Source: Elgaria multicarinata webbii (lineage: Eukaryota; Chordata; Lepidosauria; Squamata; Anguidae). From it: a stretch of DNA of 64,000 nt. The DNA is taken from positions 13,059,501 to 13,123,500 of the forward strand of contig NC_086192.1 in NCBI RefSeq assembly GCF_023053635.1, in the 5' to 3' direction. Shown here piece by piece: positions 22,546 through 34,500 of the stretch. How positions within the stretch are numbered: position 1 is the first letter of the stretch; the number at the start of each line of letters is the position of its first letter. The notes under the pieces are model-generated. The model worked only from the letters and a program-made list of their open reading frames with translations, ran no database searches and was not told the DNA's origin. Position numbers and translations under genes: made by a program.

Positions 22546-22672
22546 ATATGAACATAAGAGGAGCCCTGCTGGATCAGACCAAAGCTACACCTACCTAGTG
22601 GCCAACCAGTTGTCAACCAGGGACCCACAAGCAACAGCACACTCCCACCCATAAAACACTGATTGGAGTAGT
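22546..22672 (-). mobile_element. CR1 3' end, second subfamily
   Basis: The text GAACATAAGAGGAGCCCTGC, TGGATCAGACC and AGCAACAGCACACTCCCACC is the ending of the CR1 subfamily seen at 44451-45062 and 57150-57795. Confidence 0.8.
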
Positions 22673-22699
22673 AATTAATCAACTACTCCTGAACCTGGG

Positions 22700-23325
22700 T
22701 TAACGGTAAGATAGAACGACTATAACCTAGTAACTATAACCTAGTAACTAACGGCCATAACCTAGTAACAGCAACGTTGACCAATCTAATACCAAAATTA
22801 ATCCTTAACTCCATTAGAAACGTCTTTCAGTGCTACATCTATATTGCAATTGCCATTGCATCATTGTTTTAGAATTAAATCTTAATGTTTTACGTGTTAA
22901 GTTCAACGTTTTGTTTGATCCCACGACATCTATGACTTTCTTCCGTATTTCATATTGTGCTCAATACTGGCCATGGTTGCAGATAACAGTAAGCCAGAAT
23001 TGCTGGCTTATCCTGGTTTACTTGCTTCTAAACAACCTTGGATTCCTAAACCAACAACAAACACTGGTTTAGTCTTGGTTTACGAGCCTGGTTTGTTTGG
23101 AAGCAAACTCAATTCAAATGTCACACAGTCTTCAATTTCTAGTTTGCTTGACCTTAAACGGGGGTGTGGTGGTGGGGAAAACAGTGAAGTGGGAGTGATG
23201 AAGTTATGTGCGCTAGCATGCTACTTATTCCCAGTAAATCAGGATCAACCAGCAATTCTAGTTTACGTGCGAACAATCCCAGAGATTCATAGGAACCTTT
23301 TTTTTTTGTCTTAGCAATTAATTTA
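22700..23325. other. no recognised gene; possible degraded MITE
   Basis: GGTTTA-type motifs recur in both orientations between 22985 and 23110 (for example TATCCTGGTTTACTTGCTTC), suggesting a degraded inverted-repeat element. I could not set its ends. Confidence 0.35.
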
Positions 23326-23328
23326 TTA

Positions 23329-23874
23329 GGGCTGGATCCAGATTTAGTCATACTTAGAGCGGACCCATTGAAATCAATGGGCTTAAGAAGTCAAGACCTA
23401 GAGCTTCATCATACTATTGTTATAGCCTGCTTTCATGGCGCAATCCATGCAAAGGACTCCCATGACGTCCGCGTTATTGTCTGCTATCGCGGCGAAGGAC
23501 TCGGATGACATTGGCTATGTCCTACCCTGATTGCGGTTCTTCCTCCCCTTGTAGCGAAGTATTTTTGTCCTCACTAAGTGCGATTTGTTTTGAGCGGCCA
23601 CTGGGGGCGCAGAAGGGTGACGAGGTGCAGAGCTGCTCGGCCGGCACCCTCAGCAGTTCCCAAATGAGCGCTGTGGAGCCCGGAGCAGTCCCAGACATCC
23701 CGGGGGGCACACCGGAGCAAGGTGGAGGCTCGTGTGATGGAGCTTGTGACAACAATCGCTTTGCACGGATTGCACCGTGATAGCAGGCTATAACGGTAGT
23801 GTGATGAAGCTCTTAACTTAATTTCCTTTGATTTCAACGAGTTTACTCTAAATATGACTTAATCTAGACCGTCT
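23329..23874. mobile_element. palindromic MITE split by another MITE
   Basis: The left arm, GGGCTGGATCCAGATTTAGT, and the inverted right arm (AGACGGTCTAGATTAAGTCA) belong to the family at 14103-14235. The halves are separated by the 412-bp element at 23401-23812. Confidence 0.7.
23401..23812. mobile_element. 412-bp MITE with 54-bp inverted ends
   Basis: It starts GAGCTTCATCATACTATTGT and ends in the inverse of GAGCTTCATCACACTACCGT. The arms keep matching through TATAGCCTGC and GCAATCC. Flanking CTA and TTA might be a diverged 3-bp target duplication. The interior is GC-rich and open in several frames but shows no transposase. Confidence 0.75.
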
Positions 23875-23879
23875 GAAAC

Positions 23880-25290
23880 TATTGCTGCGATTATCTGACA
23901 CTTCATGTCACTCTTGCATGCTTCAAAACTATGATTAATTTGTCAGGTTGTTCTGCAGTTCAAATTGTGACAAGATACCTTGTGTACTGAGACGTGACGG
24001 CACGGTCCAATCCTAAAACAGGAAGCTATGGGCAGTTTACAGCACTTCTGCAATGGTTGTGAGTGTGCAACCGTTGTGTCTAAATATATATAGCCATTTG
24101 CCAACGACCTGTTCACTTGAGCATTTCTGTAAGACTGCCAGAATTATTTGCAAAGCAGCCAATCTTAAACTGCAGCTCTTGAGTCTCTGCGCATCTTGAG
24201 AACTAAGAGAGGATTAGGTTGCAATCCTAAACAGGTTTACATACAAGTAAGAGCCATTGAACCTGGATGGTGTGACTTACTTCCAAATAAACAAGCAAGG
24301 ATTGCACTGGTAGTGTTCTGAATCTAATACGGTTCTGCGGTTTCATCGTAGTTTCAATATTACGTATAGGTGCTAAAATAGCACAGAATTTTCTCCCTCC
24401 CTCTCTCATCTCAAACCTCCCAAATAGGGCAAGTGATTCATACCGATTCTGGGTTAACATATAGTTTATAAAGGAGTCAATGGGTATTGCGGTTAGATTT
24501 CTGTCCTTCTGGTTTAGGTTTTCAAATTAAATTTGCATTCTGAGACTGTTTGGTTGTGGCAAATTAAGATCGATCTTTCTTTGGTTCCAAATTCTCTCTT
24601 CACAGCTTTCTTTTCTAGTACACAGTGAATTTGATTTTAAAGGGCTGTCTTAATACAGAGCTCTGGAATAATTTCTGTGTAAATCTACCAGGAAATTTCT
24701 GCAAGCTAGAAGACTACCCTATTTCTTTGATTCTAAGAGGCACTTTTTTCCCCATATAAACATCTCTAAAAATGGGGTGCGTCTTAGAATCGTGGGTGTG
24801 TCTTAGGATTTTTTTTTTCTGTTGGTGTTACTGAAATTAATGTGCGTCTTACAATCGATGGCGTCTTACAATCGAAGAAATACGGTACTATTAAATAAAA
24901 GCTACATCTTTCCATCTTTTTGCTACAAGTAAATTTTGTTCTCTTATTATCAGAAGCCTTAAGAGATTCCTTGAAGATCAAATAGGAATTTTCTATGGCT
25001 CACAGTTTACCAGATTCCAGCAGCTTTGAACCACTGCTTACTTTGTAGAATATTCATTCCACAATGAAATGGAATCCTGTCCATGAACCATTTTTTTTCC
25101 AATTCAAAAGTCCTATGGGGTTGCACTTTGTCCGAAAACATTAGCATTTAATTGAGGAAGGAGTTGATAATACAACACTGAAAAGCAGCTGTTTACCACT
25201 TAATAAAGTTGGGTTGCTTTTCCCTTCAGGAGAAATTACATGCAAAATCTAACAGTGAAAAGCTGCTAGAATCAAGATGCAAATAAATGC
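23880..25290. other. intergenic DNA, one possible old DNA-transposon end
   Basis: At 24720-24895, repeated GCGTCTTA(G/C)AATCG motifs run to AAATACGGTA. This looks like the end of an old DNA transposon. The remainder is AT-rich with no gene. Confidence 0.4.
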
Positions 25291-25296
25291 TTTCAG

Positions 25297-25656
25297 TGAA
25301 GGGTGACATGGCGGGTCTGGAATCCCTGACAGAAAACTGTCTTTGGGATTATGGGCAGGTCATCGCACCTCCTTATCTCAGTAATTGGCTATTGTCTTGC
25401 AAGCAGAGCGTCCTGTTTAACTTCCACCTTAATCCGGGGAACAAACATGGTGAGAGAACTAATTAGCAAACACCGGTAATGAGAAAAGTTAATCTCCTCA
25501 CTCAAACCGGACAATGGACGTTGACTCACCCAGGGAGGAGGGAGGAAATGGGGAAGCACGAAATAGGTATATAAACTCTTGATGTATTCTTAATAAACAT
25601 GATTTTACCAATCATCACTTCGGTCCTCAAACCTTGGGGTGTGTGAGTTTACTACA
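25297..25656 (+). mobile_element. solo LTR (360 bp)
   Basis: It begins TG and ends CA, and is flanked on both sides by TTTCAG (25291-25296 and 25657-25662), a 6-bp target duplication. Inside are a TATATAAA box and an AATAAA signal about 20 bp apart, as in a retroviral LTR. It is a fossil with no internal genes. The exact duplication suggests moderate age. Confidence 0.8.
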
Positions 25657-25785
25657 TTTCAGCTCACAGGCAGTTAATTCACAAGACTGTGTGTGCCACA
25701 GGTGAGAAGCGGTCAACTCTCAACACAGATGTGAAAAAGATTCACAATTGCAAATGTATTTGGTGCAGCAACTGGGCAGCTGCTC

Positions 25786-27091
25786 CCAGACAACTGAAGG
25801 AGGGCAACCAGGATGATCAGGGGTCTGGAAACAAAGCCCTGTGAAAAGAAACTGAAACAACTGGGTGTGAAGGACCAGGGGTCTGCAATGTTTTTTGTTC
25901 TGTTCTGATTTAATGTTGCTTTTTGTGTCTACCAGAATGTGTATTCCATTGTGGTGCAAGTTTTGCTGTCCCCGGCTCGGGTGGGAGAGAAGGAGCTGGG
26001 AGCGCCTGCCAAAGTCATCTTTGCCTGGCCGTTCCAACTCCCACCGTAGCACCAGGGGATTTTCAGGGGTGCTTAGAAGTCAACTCGTTTCGGCTGTGGG
26101 AAAGAATGTTGTTAAGATGTGGGTCTCGTTCCTGTTGGGAGGGGTCGCCAGAAGCCCAGGAAAGGCATTGGGTGGTTGGCGTGGGTCATGGGGCCAGGTG
26201 GCTGAAAGGGGATAAAGAGTCCAGTGTTGGGGAGTCTCCATCTTCTTTTGCTGGGCGACACGCGTGTCAAGGGGAAGATCAGGTCCGAGCAGTCAAAGGG
26301 GGCTGCTCGCGGTTAGATAAGCTTTTCTTATGTTTTAATGTGTTGGAGTATTGTGGACAAGGTCAGCTGCCGCTGCGGCTGGGTGGTGGAATGACTGATA
26401 GTTATATTGGGGTAATTGCTAGCCTTTTCCCTTCAATCTCTTTCCTCACTCCTTTCCCCTCACCTCCTTCCCCTAAACTTCCCGTTCCCCTCTGCTTAGC
26501 TTTTACCGACCAAGGCCTTACATGTTAGTCTTAGTGGTGTTAATAACCCTGCTTTGGTCCCTAATGTGTGTTTGTGCTTTATTCTCGGAACAACTGGCTC
26601 ATCCCGGTTGTAGACAGAGCTAGGGAGGTGGGTTGCCTGGGAGTTTAGGACGTTTGGTCCAGGAGCCTGCATTGCAGGGACGTCAGGCGGACCCTGACTT
26701 CCGTTACACTGGGCATGTTTAGCCTGGAGAAGAGAAGATTGAGGGGAGACATGATAGCACTCTTCAAATACTTAAAAGGTTGCCACACAGAGGAGGACCA
26801 AGATCTCTTCTTGATCATCCCAGAGTGCAGGACACAGAATAACGGTCTCAAGTGACAGGAAGCCACATTCCGGCAGGACGTCAGGAAAAACTTCCTGACT
26901 GTTAGAGCAGTACGACAATGGAACCAGTGACCTAGGGAGGTGGTGGGCTCTCCCACACTAGAGGCCTTCAAGAGGCAGCTGGGACAACCATCTGTCAGGT
27001 ATGCTTTAGGGTGGATTCCTGCACTGAGCAGAGGGTTGGACTTGATGGTCTTATAGGACCCTTCCAACTCTACTATCCTATGATTCTATGA
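25786..27091 (+). mobile_element. CR1 LINE split by an LTR element
   Basis: The CR1 runs from AACCAGGATGATCAGGGGTC to CAACTGGG at 25865, and again from CTGGGCATGTTTAGCCTGG at 26709 to the 3' end CTATGATTCTATG. The 843-bp gap is an LTR. CR1 words on either side join without loss. Confidence 0.88.
25866..26708 (+). mobile_element. solo LTR (843 bp) inside CR1
   Basis: It starts TGTG and ends TACA, and has a 5-bp duplication CTGGG on each side (25861-25865 and 26709-26713). No retroviral gene is present, so it is a solo LTR fossil, younger than the CR1 it interrupts. A 201-codon open frame inside it resembles no protein. Confidence 0.82.
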
Positions 27092-27199
27092 AACCTTTAC
27101 ACCGTGTCACATTTGACTTTGTCGTGTTGTCCACTGACAATCGTCTCTGCCTGTCCAGATATAAAATCTGCAACATTTGGAGAACTTCAAACAACTCCT

Positions 27200-28189
27200 T
27201 CCATTAACATTTATTTTGGAGGAGAAAGTGTTGTGCAGAATGCGGCGGAAACTCTGTGTTGTGTTTTTGGAGCCTAGTCATGCTCATGGCGTATATAAAG
27301 TCACCAGATGTGGAGTCAGATTGTTAGTCCCTGGTCCATCTAGCCTAGTCCGTGTAGCCCACGAAAAGCAGCAGCTGATACCTGTTCTTGGAGAGCTGCT
27401 ACCATTCAGATGACTCGCCTACATGTACCTGTCATCTTATTACAGGTCAGGCAGCTTTATATACACTTCATTTACACAAACTGTACTTCAAACACACAGC
27501 CGTTTGGCTTCAAAAGTGCGGAATGTATCGGAGTAGATGGGAGTGAACCTATTTACAGGGAAGATAAAGGGGATCACAGAACCCATGGGACACAGAGAGC
27601 AGCAATCCAAGAAACCATTCTTTAGCTAGCATTCCCAGCTTCACCCCCTCTAAACACAAACCTTAACCCTGGTGATCCTGCAGCAATCCAGGTTCCTAGC
27701 AATGATTGGCTACTTGAGAGCCCAGCTCAAATGCAGTTAAGTTTAATCACCATTTCCTGATTCCATGTAAGTCCTTTCCGATGACAAAGAGGGCTCTCCC
27801 AATAGAGGTGCAGGAATAGAGGCTCCCCCCCTTCTGGATCCTGCGTTTGACACCCAGATGGCAACTGGAAGAGAGGAACTGTGTCTGTATTTCTTTAGCT
27901 CTATAATTTAGCCAGGAGTTTGCAACCACGGTGCCTCTCACTTGGCCCAGAGAGTAAGAATGGGAAGGACCACCTTCAGTCCGCAGTGTGCAAGGAAATG
28001 AGGCGCAGGAGAGAGAGAAACTCTTTGCAGGCCAGATCAAAGTGCCACACACATATTCAGAGGCCAGGAGGGTACCAAGAAATGTTGCAATGTGGAAGCA
28101 GCCAGCAAGGAGGGGAGACCTCAGCAGCCTTGTCGGCTCTCACCGTTCCAAAGGGAGAGGGACCCCTGAAAATCTCCCCAACAGCAAAA
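27200..28189 (-). other. SH2B2: probable SH2B2 3' UTR
   Basis: About 980 bp of apparently single-copy sequence follows the stop, with AATAAA on the minus strand at 27215-27210. A CR1 copy begins just beyond, at 27091. The extent is inferred. Confidence 0.35.
27210..27215 (-). terminator. candidate SH2B2 poly(A) signal
   Basis: A canonical AATAAA on the minus strand, within the single-copy stretch that follows the SH2B2 stop. Confidence 0.35.
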
Positions 28190-28506
28190 TCAGTAGAAAG
28201 AATATTGGTTTTCCACTGCTCTGGTTCTGTTGCGCGAGCCCTCGCTTTCGTGATAATCCTCAGCACCGACGGCAGACGAATCGAACAGGCGTTCGGTGCT
28301 GTTACTTCGGCTCCGGGCGCTGAGAGTCCCTTCCATCCGATGGTAGAGGGAATGGCTGGCTGAGGAGGAAGAGGAAGATGTGGTGCCCTCTGAAGGGGAG
28401 GCCGGCTGAAAGGTGACTGGGACAAAGCTAGAAAAGTAGTGTTGAGACTGGAGGTCATTTCTGCATGTGGGTTGCTGGGAAGCCACCGCTGGGGATGGGC
28501 TGACCT
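28190..28506 (-). CDS. SH2B2: SH2B2 last coding exon
   Basis: It encodes [13 protein letters not shown], then SQHYFSSF, a serine run, [16 protein letters not shown] and the terminus [10 protein letters not shown], with TGA at 28192-28190. [15 protein letters not shown] and the NQYSFY end are signatures of APS. The tyrosine is the known phosphorylation and Cbl-docking site in the family. Confidence 0.95.
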
Positions 28507-31500
28507 CTGGAGCGGAAGAGAAACGAAAAGAAACGTTATTGAAACTAGTAGGCACAATGGCATTTAGAAGTTGGCTTTAGGATACTCTCCCAAGTTTTGG
28601 CACCTGTTGTACTGTCATGTCTAACCCTAACTGCCCCTGTTTTGGGAGAAGATGTTTCAGGTAATCAATCAGAATCAGATTCATAACGAGAAGACGTAGC
28701 GCCAGACACCAGCCAGCCTGTACCAGTGGGGGAGGAAGCTCTCAAGGGTGATTCCCCAGCTGGAAGTCAGCCCTCTCCAGAGCTTCTCTCCTCAAGGCCA
28801 AATCCGACACATCAGTGGGAAGTGAGCCTTCTTCCGGAGGAGAGCGCCCCGACAAGCTAGCTGATGCTAGGGTCCGCTGGAAGCTCAAATGCACGGAGCG
28901 GAAGGAAGGTGTGAGAAAGTCGGTCCGACTAGGATTGTGCCAGAACCTGCCTCCGCACCAGGCTCTCTGAAGTTATGGGCGTTTGAGAAGTAGCTTCTTA
29001 TTCTTCCTGAACGGACAATTGTCTCACTTAGTTTGCATAGTTTTGCCGAGGGGGACGTTTCCAAGAGATTAGACTCTCTTCAGGTAGAAGAGACGTTTGG
29101 TACTTAATAAAAGCTTTGTAGATTACTTAGCAGGCCTCGTCATTTGTCTCCCAACGAAAGCAGGAGCTTTCTGAGAAACACGACATGTACTTCAATTCTG
29201 GGTTATATTGCGGCCTGTTCAGACAACACTAAGCCATGGTTAGGCCGTTAACCCCTTTGCAGCAAATGGTTAGTGAGTGTGCTTAAACCATGCTTATGTA
29301 GCCACCATAGTTAGGAATGGTTCACACGACACGCTAAGCGATAACGTTTAGCGCAAAATGCTTAACCATCCTGGCTTAGCGTGTCATTATGAGTTGTTGT
29401 AGCTTTACTCGTCATTTCCCTTGGTTTTAACAGTATGGTTTATTTTCTGTAGGTCGCCTTGAGGAACAGTTTGGTTAAGAGGTGACAGAGAAATTTACCG
29501 GAAAATAACTCGGGAAAGACTGTAAGGTTTTTCGAGCAGGAAAAAATGAGCCAGTATGGTGTAGTGGCTAAAGTGTTGGACTGGGAGTCCGGAGATCTGG
29601 GTTCAAGTCCCCACTCAGCCATGGAAACCCACTGGGTGACTTTGGGCCAGTCACAGCCTCTCAGCCCAGCCTACCTCACAGGGTTGTTGTTGTGAGGATA
29701 ACATGGAGAAGAGGAGGAGGATTATGTACGCCGCCTTGGGTTCCTTGGAGGAAAAATGGCGGGATATAAATGTAATAAATAAATAAATAAATAAATAAAT
29801 GTCATTTGTTGGTCTTGCTCTGCAAAGTACCAAGTAACAAAGGGTGCTCAATGAACAACAACGTGATTGTTACTCAGTCGTACACAAGAGCTTCTTTCTC
29901 AGTAAACAAAGAGATTTATTTATTTATTTATCTCATATCCCCTTCTCTCCACAAGAGGCAGCTCAAAGACAGCTACTAAAAATATTAAAACCAATGTGTA
30001 ACATTATCCTGGTTGTGCTTTTGATACTGTATTGTGTATTTGTGCTTTTAACCTGTTGATTGTTTTACTATGATTTTAATTTTTGTGAACCGCCCAGAGA
30101 GCTTCGGCTATTGGGCGGTATAGAAATGTAATAAATAAATAAATAAGCCCATAAAGTAAAAAAAAAACAACCCACACAATTAAAACCAAGTAGTAAAATC
30201 AGCACTCAACAGCCGTAAAATGGAAATCAGAGAATCATTTCAAGTCACCCAGAGGTAGGGTTGGTTGTTGCTGATTTTAAAGATATCAATAGTATTGGTA
30301 GGCAATATTTAATATGGATAGTGAATGCTGTTAATGCAGGATGCGAAGCAGACCAAATGAGCTCCTGTGTCCATTCTAGCTTACGTAGGTTTTACATTCA
30401 CGGCATAGACAAAATGGCAAAGTCTCGGCGAACCTCAAATAAGTAAGGGACCAGATAGGCTTGAAACCAAGAATATGGTCTTTGGCCACATGCTTTGAGG
30501 AAGTTCCACTCTTTGCCCGAGCAGGCCATAGCTGAGGCAAAGCTGAAAGAATGGGGATGTAACCTACCAGGCAACGGACCCTGTGCCACCACGTAGCTGC
30601 GCAGCGTGATGTCGGCAGAACCGCCCGACTCGAGGGGGATGGGGTGCATGTGAAAATGCCTCAGCATGTCGAAGATCGTCTGGAACCAAAGATGCTGTAC
30701 GTGGCACTGGCCGTTTTCATTCAAGGACAGTCGCAGGTGCTGTAAATCATTAAGCGAGTGCATGAATGACTTTTATGGGCTACCAATCAATTTTCGTTGG
30801 CCGGGGCCATTTGAATGTAACGCATAAAACGGCAGCCTACAGGGGCGTCAAAGACTGTGTGTGTCACTTGCATCATAGCCGTTGTGCTCTGAATTAACTA
30901 ATCATGCGTGTATGCTTCCAACGTCTTTATTAAGCGAGAGTGAACCCTCTCCAGAGCTTATCTCGTCAAGGGCAAATAATACACAGTCAGTGGGAAGCCA
31001 ACATTCTTCCGAGGGAGAGAGAGCTGGGAGGCTAGCCGATCCTAGAGTATGCTGCCGACTAAAATGGGCGGAGCTAAAGGAAAGCGAGAGAAAGTCAGCC
31101 CGGCTTGCATCCCGTCAGAAGCTGCCTCAGAACTAGTCTCTCTGAAGTTAACGCGTCTTGGGGAAAAAGCTTTCCATTCTTCTTGAAAAGACAATTGTCT
31201 CACTTAGTTTGCCTAGGGGGAAGTTCCTAGAGATTAGACTCTCTTCAGGTGGGAAGAGACGTTTATTGCTTGAATAAAGCTTTGTGGATTACTTAGCAGG
31301 CCTCATTATTGTCTCCCAAGAAGGCAGGAGGTTTTGAGAAACACGACAGTAGCACACCCAGAACCGCGACTCGTGTAGCCACACGCAGGGTAGGGGTTTC
31401 AAGACTACAGCTTGGTTCTAATTTTAATTTGAAAAAAGCTAGTAGAAGTTGGCCAAATGCTGGGTTAGATCCGACATGCAGGCTGGGGAAAGAGCGCAAA

Positions 31501-34500
31501 CTTTCCGCAGCGCCATTAAGGTAACAGACGTAGTATGTAGAAGGGGATGGCTGTTTTAAACAACAGCGACAAACGCAACACGGCCCAGACGGCAGCTAGA
31601 GAAAAGGAAACGGAGCCTGCGTTGATCTGCTCATCTGGCACACAGATTCAAAAGCTGCCGGTGCTGAATCTGCTCCTTACACAAACGTGTACACACACAC
31701 ACACACGCAGGAGTGGTGCTTCTAACATTTTTGTGATTAGCTGCTGTAGCAGGGTGGAAGGGCCAATTTGAATCTGCCCACGGGCCCAAAAAAGTTAAGA
31801 GATCCCCAAGCTGGAATATGCTAATATTATCTGCATCTTTGGCCTCCATGCAGCGCTGGAATGCTGTCCCTGAACGCTGCTCCAAAATTGGGCTGAAAGA
31901 GGTCCTCCACCCCTGCCCGAAGCTTTCTGCTCAAGCACCCGATGGAAGTTAGATTCGTCCGTCTGTGTAAAAAGGTCCACCTGCCTTGGCTTTGCCCTGG
32001 AAGTTAAAGGTCAGCACGTATTCGCCGGGCCGCGTTTCGCTCTGCCGGATGACAAACAGCCCGTGGCTTCTGGTCCCACCAAACAGCACCAGCTGAGCAG
32101 CTTTGACCCGAGACAGCGTCCCGTGGAACCAAGGGAAGTCCAAGAGGTTGATCTCCGGTTCCATCTGACTTTCCTCCCCTGTCACAGTTAGGAATAATAA
32201 TAATAATAATAATAAAAAGGTCAGATAACAAAAGAGACATTTTAGGCGTAAATTCAGCAAGGATTGCCAGCTGGGGAAAAGGACAGTGGGTCTTCCCACA
32301 CACTGCTTAGCAACAGAAAACTCACAACTGCCTCTTGAAGTGCAAACCTATACATGTCTGGAAAGGAAAGGAACCTCTCATGCAAGCACTGGGTCATTAC
32401 TGACTCTTGGAGGGACGCCAGCTTTCGTTGACGTTTTCTTGGCAGGCCTTATAGCGGGGTGGTTCGCCGTTGCCTTCCCCGGCCGTTATTCCCTTTCCCC
32501 CAGCTAACTGGGTACTCATTTTACCAACCTCGGGAGGATGGAAGGCTGAGTCGACCCAAGCCGGCTGCCTGAAACCAGCTTCCGCTGGGATCGAACTCAG
32601 GCCGTGGGGAGAGTTTCAGCTGCAGAAACTGCTGCTTTACCACTCTGCGCCACACGAGGCTCTTTATACATGTCTACTCAGAAGTAAGTACCACTCAGTT
32701 CAATGGAGTTTACTCTCAGGTAAGTAGGTTTGGGATTGTAGCCTTAGTGTACTTTAAATAGGAACTGCAGTCCATAAAGTAAGTGTATCTGTATAGTTAT
32801 AATACACGTGATTTTCCTTATAACGGCCCATAAGCAGGCCTTCTCAGTGGTGGCACCCACTTTCTGGAACTCTCCCACATGTGGACCCCGAGGATGAAAC
32901 GGCGGCGAGCTTCAAAGACCTCTTGAAAACACATTTGTTCCTGCAGGCTTTCCCTGACTTGTAATCGATCATAAACACTACACTGCTTTACAGGTTTTGC
33001 TGTAACATTTTATTGTTTCATATTATTTTTATATTGGTTTTTATATTGTATACAATGTGCTTTTACGTAAACCGCTTGGAGATTCTGGGATGTCAAGCAG
33101 CATAAAGACGCAGGTAATAAAGAATAAATGATATTCACAGAAGACATTTTTTAGAAGTACATTTTAAAAAAAGAAGTAAGGTCTGAATCAGTACATTTCA
33201 GTCCGGAATATGAATTAGGGACGTGAGCTGCCTTATACCATATTACAGCCCTCACTTTGCAGGCGCTCCAGGAGCAAAACACTTCCACAGAAGGTACCCC
33301 CTTGTCTCCGCGTCTTGCAACCTCCTTGTCTCCACCTCTGCTGACCCATCCTTTGCCCCACTCAAAATGGCCACCAGCCTCCACTGATCTCCCCTCTTGA
33401 ACAAAAACCTGACTGGCCTGTTTACTCCAGAACAGTGGGAGCCACACCGAGATTGTCATGGCTGTGGGAGAAGGACGGGAGATTCTAATGAAGCCACTCA
33501 CAGAAGTTTGCAGGTGCATTACATGATGTTGTCAATGACATGGAGCCACTTTTAACATGGCAATACCCAGAAAACAGTGTGTTCTTCCACCACTAGTTGG
33601 TGCTGTCTCAATAGAAGTGAACGGTGGGGAAGTATTCAATTCAAACCACGTGGTTGCCCTTCTCTGCCCGTGTAATGCAGCCCATAACAATCGTACAAAG
33701 GCAGCAGGAAGCACAAAACCCCGGGTAAGCAATGCGATTTCCCCTTAATGTAGAGACACTCAAAGAAATGAGCAGAATTGACTTCGGTTGACCCAAGCGG
33801 TTCTCTGCATTACAGAGGCACACGGCACTAGACACATGGTTAAAGGACAGAAAAAGCACAACACTTTTGGTGGCCGTGTGAGGAGAGATTCAACAGCTGA
33901 GCCTTTGAAAGCCGCTAAGTGGAGAAACTGAAATAATATATCCCCCACTCCCAAAGTAAAACTCCTGCCTCCAGATCTTCAGAAGGGCAGGAAATAACGG
34001 TACCTGCTGCATTGCCTCCAGTAGCTGGGGACTCCAGCGTCTGCAGGAAATTCTCCAATGGCACATGAGCTCGGTATTCTCCTGCGGTGTCCCTGATCCT
34101 GCCGTGCGGTGCAGTGGCAACAGTGGCAGGATTTGGCATGGTGTCTGGGGCAGCAGAGCTGGCACATCTGTCTTGAAAGTGGGACACATCTGGAAGAGAA
34201 TCCCACTGTTAAAGACAAATACTTTCTGCAAAAAGCGAGTCAAAGCAAATCATTTCACTGAAGGGGTGTTGACTCATTCGTTTCTCTTTTACTGTTTTGT
34301 TGTTGAAATCCTTTAAAACCCAGAGATGTTTGTTTGACCTGAGATGACAAAAGGAAGTGTGTGTATAACACACACACACACAGTGATGATTCTTATCATA
34401 TCACCTTCAATTCTGAAAAAAGTCTCCAGCCATAGAGATTAAAATAAGTCATCGAATCTTGAATAGTAGAGTTGGCAGGGGCCTATAAGGCCATCGAATC

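Noticed and set aside
25923-26528. 201-codon plus-strand frame
   Set aside because: It lies entirely in a non-coding solo LTR and resembles no protein.
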